Part shown: positions 5,808-7,934 of the stretch, one piece after another
Position numbering within the stretch: the first letter of the stretch is position 1
Layout of the letters: every line of letters starts with the position of its first letter
Assembly: GCF_036518555.1 (NCBI RefSeq)
Contig: NZ_DATDMY010000209.1
Location: forward strand, 1-7,934
Direction of reading: 5' to 3'
Length of the DNA: 7,934 bases
Origin: Dokdonella_A sp036518555
Lineage (GTDB): Bacteria; Pseudomonadota; Gammaproteobacteria; Xanthomonadales; Rhodanobacteraceae
Position numbers and translations under genes: made by a program
Notes under the pieces: generated by a model
What the model was told of the DNA's origin: nothing
Seen by the model: only the letters and a program-made list of their open reading frames with translations
The model's database searches: none

Positions 5808-6221
5808 ATGCGGAGTTTCCCGATCGGATCGATCCTGCGCGGCGGCGCGCTCGCGGCGCTGGCCGGCCTGCTCGTCGCTTGCGGCGGCGGCCGTGCGCGC
5901 CCGGACACGGTGCCTGCACCGAACGTTCCGGCGAGCTTCGACGTGACGATCGTCGCGGACAAGGACAACCAGTTCGATCTCGACGGCGCGCCGCTCACGT
6001 CGGAAGACCTCAAGAGCGCGTTCCGCTACCGCCAGGAAGAGAAGCTGCCGATGGGCAGCGTGCTGCTCAAGCGCGGCGAGAAGGAAAAGGTCAAGAACGA
6101 GCACATCATCGCGCTCGCCCGCATGGCCTACGAAATGAAGTTCAGCGCGTTCCTGCAGGAGAAAGACGGTTCCATCTCCGAGCTGCGTGCGCAGACGAAG
6201 GAAGAAGCCGAGAAGAAGTGA
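5808..6221 (+). CDS. Small lipoprotein, ExbD/TolR-periplasmic-domain-like layout
   Basis: I do not recognise a named family. This 137-residue protein has an N-terminal signal with lipobox LVAC at 22-25, so it is probably anchored at Cys25 in a periplasm-facing membrane leaflet. After a short Pro-rich linker (32-41), the domain at 43-127 runs beta (FDVTIVADKDNQFDLDG), helix (LTSEDLKSAFRYRQEE), beta (GSVLLKRG, 83-90), helix (VKNEHIIALARMAYEMKF) and beta-like end (SAFLQEKDGSISEL). That order recalls the soluble domain of ExbD/TolR, but the transmembrane helix of those proteins is replaced by a lipobox, so this is fold resemblance only. The C-terminus is a charged KEEAEKK tail. Two GGAG sites (5793 and 5802) precede the ATG. 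The next gene encodes a shorter protein with the same layout and similar residues, suggesting a tandem duplication. Confidence 0.75.
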   Translation: MRSFPIGSILRGGALAALAGLLVACGGGRARPDTVPAPNVPASFDVTIVADKDNQFDLDGAPLTSEDLKSAFRYRQEEKLPMGSVLLKRGEKEKVKNEHIIALARMAYEMKFSAFLQEKDGSISELRAQTKEEAEKK

Positions 6222-6370
6222 GGCAGGGCGTGCCCTCATGAGCGCGAGCCGGGCGCGCAAGCGTGCCGCAGGCGACGCGCGAGCGGACGGTCAGGTTCGT
6301 CCGCAACCCCGATGCATCCCGCCGGACGTTTCGTAACGCGTCCGCACCGAATTTGACGGAGACAGCACAC

Positions 6371-6802
6371 GTGAAGAACCCGATCCTGCGCGCACTCGCG
6401 CTCGCCCTTTCCCTCGCCGCCGCCGGTACCGCGTTCGCGCGCTCGGACATCCGCGACGGCAACGCCATGGTGCAGCCGGTCAAGGGCGACAAGTACTCGA
6501 TCGACGGCGCGGTGATGGGCAAGGCCGAGCTGTACGGCTACATGGGCGGCCTTCGCGACGACGACCACATCACCGGCATCGTCCTCAAGCGCGGCGGCAG
6601 CGACGAGCAGCGCCGCGTCATCGGCTCGATCGCGAAGACGCTCGGCCTGAAGTCGTTCGAGCAGGACGGCGGCGATCTCAAGGAGATCCCGCAGCCCGCG
6701 ACGAAGGCGCCCGCCCCGGCGATCGAGAACCCGCCGGCGACGAGCGACGGCGAGCCGGCCGCAGCCACGCCGGCGTCGACCGAGAAGCCCGCAGGCGGCT
6801 GA
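6371..6802 (+). CDS. Exported protein, divergent paralogue of the upstream lipoprotein
   Basis: The function is unknown. The GTG start at 6371 is chosen because it has GGAGA (6358-6362) at an 8-base spacing and opens directly into a signal peptide (LALALSLAAAGTAFA, cleavage near residue 23). The in-frame ATG at 6263 would put 36 Arg-rich, unlikely residues first. The 143-residue product aligns by eye with the protein encoded just upstream: KGDKYSIDGAVMGKAEL matches KDNQFDLDGAPLTSEDL, TGIVLKRGG matches GSVLLKRGE, and IGSIAKTLGLKSFEQDGG matches IIALARMAYEMKFSAFLQEKDG. A Pro/Ala/Thr-rich tail fills about 108-143 and is probably unstructured. It has no lipobox, so it should be free in the periplasm, unlike its neighbour. 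The 149-bp gap between the two genes shows no hairpin that I could identify. Confidence 0.72.
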   Translation: MKNPILRALALALSLAAAGTAFARSDIRDGNAMVQPVKGDKYSIDGAVMGKAELYGYMGGLRDDDHITGIVLKRGGSDEQRRVIGSIAKTLGLKSFEQDGGDLKEIPQPATKAPAPAIENPPATSDGEPAAATPASTEKPAGG

Positions 6803-6812
6803 ACGGATCGGC

Positions 6813-6834
6813 TGCGCCGCGTTCGCGCGGCGTG
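6813..6834 (+). terminator. GC hairpin with TTCG loop after the second small gene
   Basis: cgccgcg (6815-6821) and cgcggcg (6826-6832) form a 7-bp stem closed by a TTCG loop, and two further G-T pairs extend it. It starts 11 bases past the stop codon at 6800-6802. There is no T-tract, so it may mark an mRNA 3' end or a Rho-dependent stop. Confidence 0.4.
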
Positions 6835-6853
6835 CCGCAGCTGCGACGTACGA

Positions 6854-6867
6854 GCCCCTCGAGGGGC
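6854..6867. repeat. 14-bp perfect palindrome
   Basis: gcccctcgaggggc equals its own reverse complement. It lies between the hairpin after the second small gene and the third exported-protein gene, about 67 bases before that gene's ATG. The position would suit an operator or an additional hairpin. No regulator is evident. Confidence 0.35.
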
Positions 6868-6933
6868 CGGCGGAGGCGTGCGTCTCGCTGCGTCGCGACG
6901 ACACGAACGCCCACGATTCGACCTCCCGAGACG

Positions 6934-7611
6934 ATGTTCCGTCATAGATCGCTGTTTCTCATCCTCGTGCTTGCCGCCTGCGCGCCCGCGCACGCGGCCA
7001 ATCCGCTCAGCTTCGTCAGCGAAACCTTCGGCGAGTGGAAGGACCGCCTGTTCGGCAAACCGAAGCAGCCGGTGCCCGAGATCGACGCCCCGGCAGTCGG
7101 GCCGATCCTGCTGGCGCCGGGGACGCGCGTGCGGTTCGGCATCGACGCGAAGGCACCCGAGAACGAGTTCAGCAAGGGCCGGAGCCGTTATCGCGTGATC
7201 GAGCTGCCCGAGGAGCTCGAGCACGCGGCGGTGCGCGTGCAGGTGATCGCGCGCAAGAATCCGCAAGGCCACGGCAACGTCGTGTTCAAGCCGCTGCTCT
7301 ACGTGATCGAAGGCGACGACTTCCGCGTGCCCGTCGACGTCAAGCCGTTGCACCTCGACATCCGACCGTTCCGCCGCTCGCGCCTGCTCGGCTGCGTGAC
7401 GCTCGACAAGGTGCGCCGCATCGCGGTCGCGACGACGCCGGACGCGATCGGCAAATCGTACGAATCGGAAGTCCGCGACGCGGTGAAGGCAGCGACGCCG
7501 GGCGGCTTCTACTACACGACCGACGCGGTGAAGACGAAGCTGCCGTTCGCGCCGACCGGCGAACTGATCTTCGAGGTCACGCGCGAGGCGAAGGCGGGCG
7601 AAGGCTGTTGA
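6934..7611 (+). CDS. Exported protein of unknown function (possibly MalM-like)
   Basis: I cannot assign this 225-residue protein with confidence. Its signal peptide can be read two ways: as a lipoprotein with LAAC at 13-16, or as an ordinary secreted protein cut after AHA near residue 21. The mature part contains a short amphipathic start (SFVSETFGEWKDRLFG), a beta-rich core including RYRVIELPEELEHAAVRVQV, then NVVFKPLLYVIEGDDFRVPV, and a C-terminal YYTTDAVKTKLPF (about 200-212). The order 'ELP ... VFKPLLYVID-like ... YYTTD' is reminiscent of MalM-type periplasmic proteins, but the match is loose and no maltose genes are present. The ATG at 6934 is chosen because it opens directly into the signal peptide; the ribosome site (gag, 3 bases upstream) is poor. 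It follows two other small exported proteins on the same strand with a hairpin and palindrome between them, so it may be a separate unit. Confidence 0.75.
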   Translation: MFRHRSLFLILVLAACAPAHAANPLSFVSETFGEWKDRLFGKPKQPVPEIDAPAVGPILLAPGTRVRFGIDAKAPENEFSKGRSRYRVIELPEELEHAAVRVQVIARKNPQGHGNVVFKPLLYVIEGDDFRVPVDVKPLHLDIRPFRRSRLLGCVTLDKVRRIAVATTPDAIGKSYESEVRDAVKAATPGGFYYTTDAVKTKLPFAPTGELIFEVTREAKAGEGC

Positions 7612-7617
7612 CGCGGC

Positions 7618-7656
7618 GCGCACGCGGACGGTCCGCTCGGCGACGTCCGGACGCGC
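7618..7656 (+). terminator. Imperfect hairpin after the third exported-protein gene
   Basis: cggacg (7625-7630) pairs with cgtccg (7644-7649), and outer gcgc (7618-7621) with gcgc (7653-7656) across a small internal loop. It starts 6 bases after the stop codon. There is no T-tract, and an alternative small fold at 7625-7635 competes, so support is weak. Confidence 0.25.
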
Positions 7657-7795
7657 ACGTGGCGCGCGGTTCGGGTGCGGGACGCCGTCGAGCATCCATC
7701 CGGCGCCTCCGCAGGCACGAGGATCGCGCTGTCGCGACTGCGGTATCGGCACGGATCATCGCCGACGACGCGACGCGCGCCGACGGTCGCCGCGG

Positions 7796-7825
7796 TTGTC
7801 GCCGCGCGTCGCGGTCCGCTAGGCT
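7796..7825 (+). promoter_or_regulatory. Candidate promoter of kdsB
   Basis: TTGTCG (7796-7801, 4 of 6 matches to the -35 consensus) and TAGGCT (7820-7825) are separated by 18 bases. The -10 ends 28 bases before the kdsB ATG, giving a short leader of about 22 bases. No strong ribosome site is seen in the leader beyond a gaga at 7841-7844. Confidence 0.4.
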
Positions 7826-7853
7826 GCACGCGATCTCCACGAGACCCTGTCCG

Positions 7854-7934
7854 ATGCCGAACGACGCGCCGTTCATCGTCGCGATCCCCGCCCGCTACGG
7901 CTCGACCCGGCTGCCGGGCAAGCCGCTGCTGCCG
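7854..7934 (+). CDS. kdsB: CMP-Kdo synthetase, N-terminal 27 codons only
   Basis: The gene runs off the right edge after 27 codons. The product, 3-deoxy-manno-octulosonate cytidylyltransferase, activates Kdo with CTP to CMP-Kdo for lipopolysaccharide inner-core synthesis in the cytoplasm. The visible N-terminus, PFIVAIPARYGSTRLPGKPL (6-25), is the nucleotide-binding signature of the family: the IPAR(Y)xSTRLPGKPL loop with Arg14, Arg19 and Lys23. The related NeuA/CMP-sialate synthetases start differently in this loop, so KdsB is strongly preferred. A candidate promoter lies directly upstream, with a 242-bp gap from the previous gene, so it is likely transcribed on its own or as the head of a unit continuing outside the window. 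Confidence 0.93.
   Translation, partial: MPNDAPFIVAIPARYGSTRLPGKPLLP

Noticed and set aside
6263..6370. ATG at 6263 as start of the second small exported protein
   Set aside because: It would add 36 Arg-rich residues before the signal peptide. The GTG at 6371 has a well-placed GGAGA and gives a normal signal sequence.
6538..7752. 404-codon open frame on the minus strand
   Set aside because: It is antisense to two genes with clear signal peptides, is Arg-rich, and has no motif.

Overview
The window looks like chromosomal DNA from a high-GC Gram-negative proteobacterium. A gamma-proteobacterium of the Xanthomonadales type seems likeliest, but a beta-proteobacterium cannot be excluded. The grounds are a base composition that looks close to two thirds GC, an mrp/apbC-dcd gene pair, the start of kdsB (CMP-Kdo synthesis, hence lipopolysaccharide), several lipoprotein or Sec signal peptides, and an outer-membrane beta-barrel protein. 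I see no insertion sequence, CRISPR array, rRNA or convincing tRNA.

Layout. Bases 1-636 are poorly coding and hold a short frameshifted gene remnant on the minus strand. Bases 637-2700 are a two-gene minus-strand operon: first an outer-membrane protein joining a single-haem c-type cytochrome segment to a beta-barrel (Cyc2-like), then, 33 bp downstream, a diheme c4-type cytochrome lipoprotein. A 525-bp gap without a recognisable gene precedes this operon. Next, also on the minus strand, is a secreted DUF2147 protein followed by a strong hairpin. A 140-bp divergent region separates it from plus-strand genes: Mrp/ApbC (Fe-S cluster carrier ATPase), dCTP deaminase, three small exported proteins of unknown function, and the first 27 codons of kdsB at the right edge.

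How the genes fit together. The plus-strand genes are mostly housekeeping (Fe-S assembly, dUTP/dTTP supply, LPS precursor). The first two of the three exported proteins appear to be divergent paralogues with a layout resembling the soluble periplasmic domain of ExbD/TolR. The most interesting content is the minus-strand cytochrome pair. Its order (fused cytochrome-porin, then diheme c4 cytochrome) matches the start of the iron-oxidation operon of Acidithiobacillus ferrooxidans (cyc2-cyc1). It could form a route for electrons across the outer membrane. That function is inferred from domain layout and gene order only.
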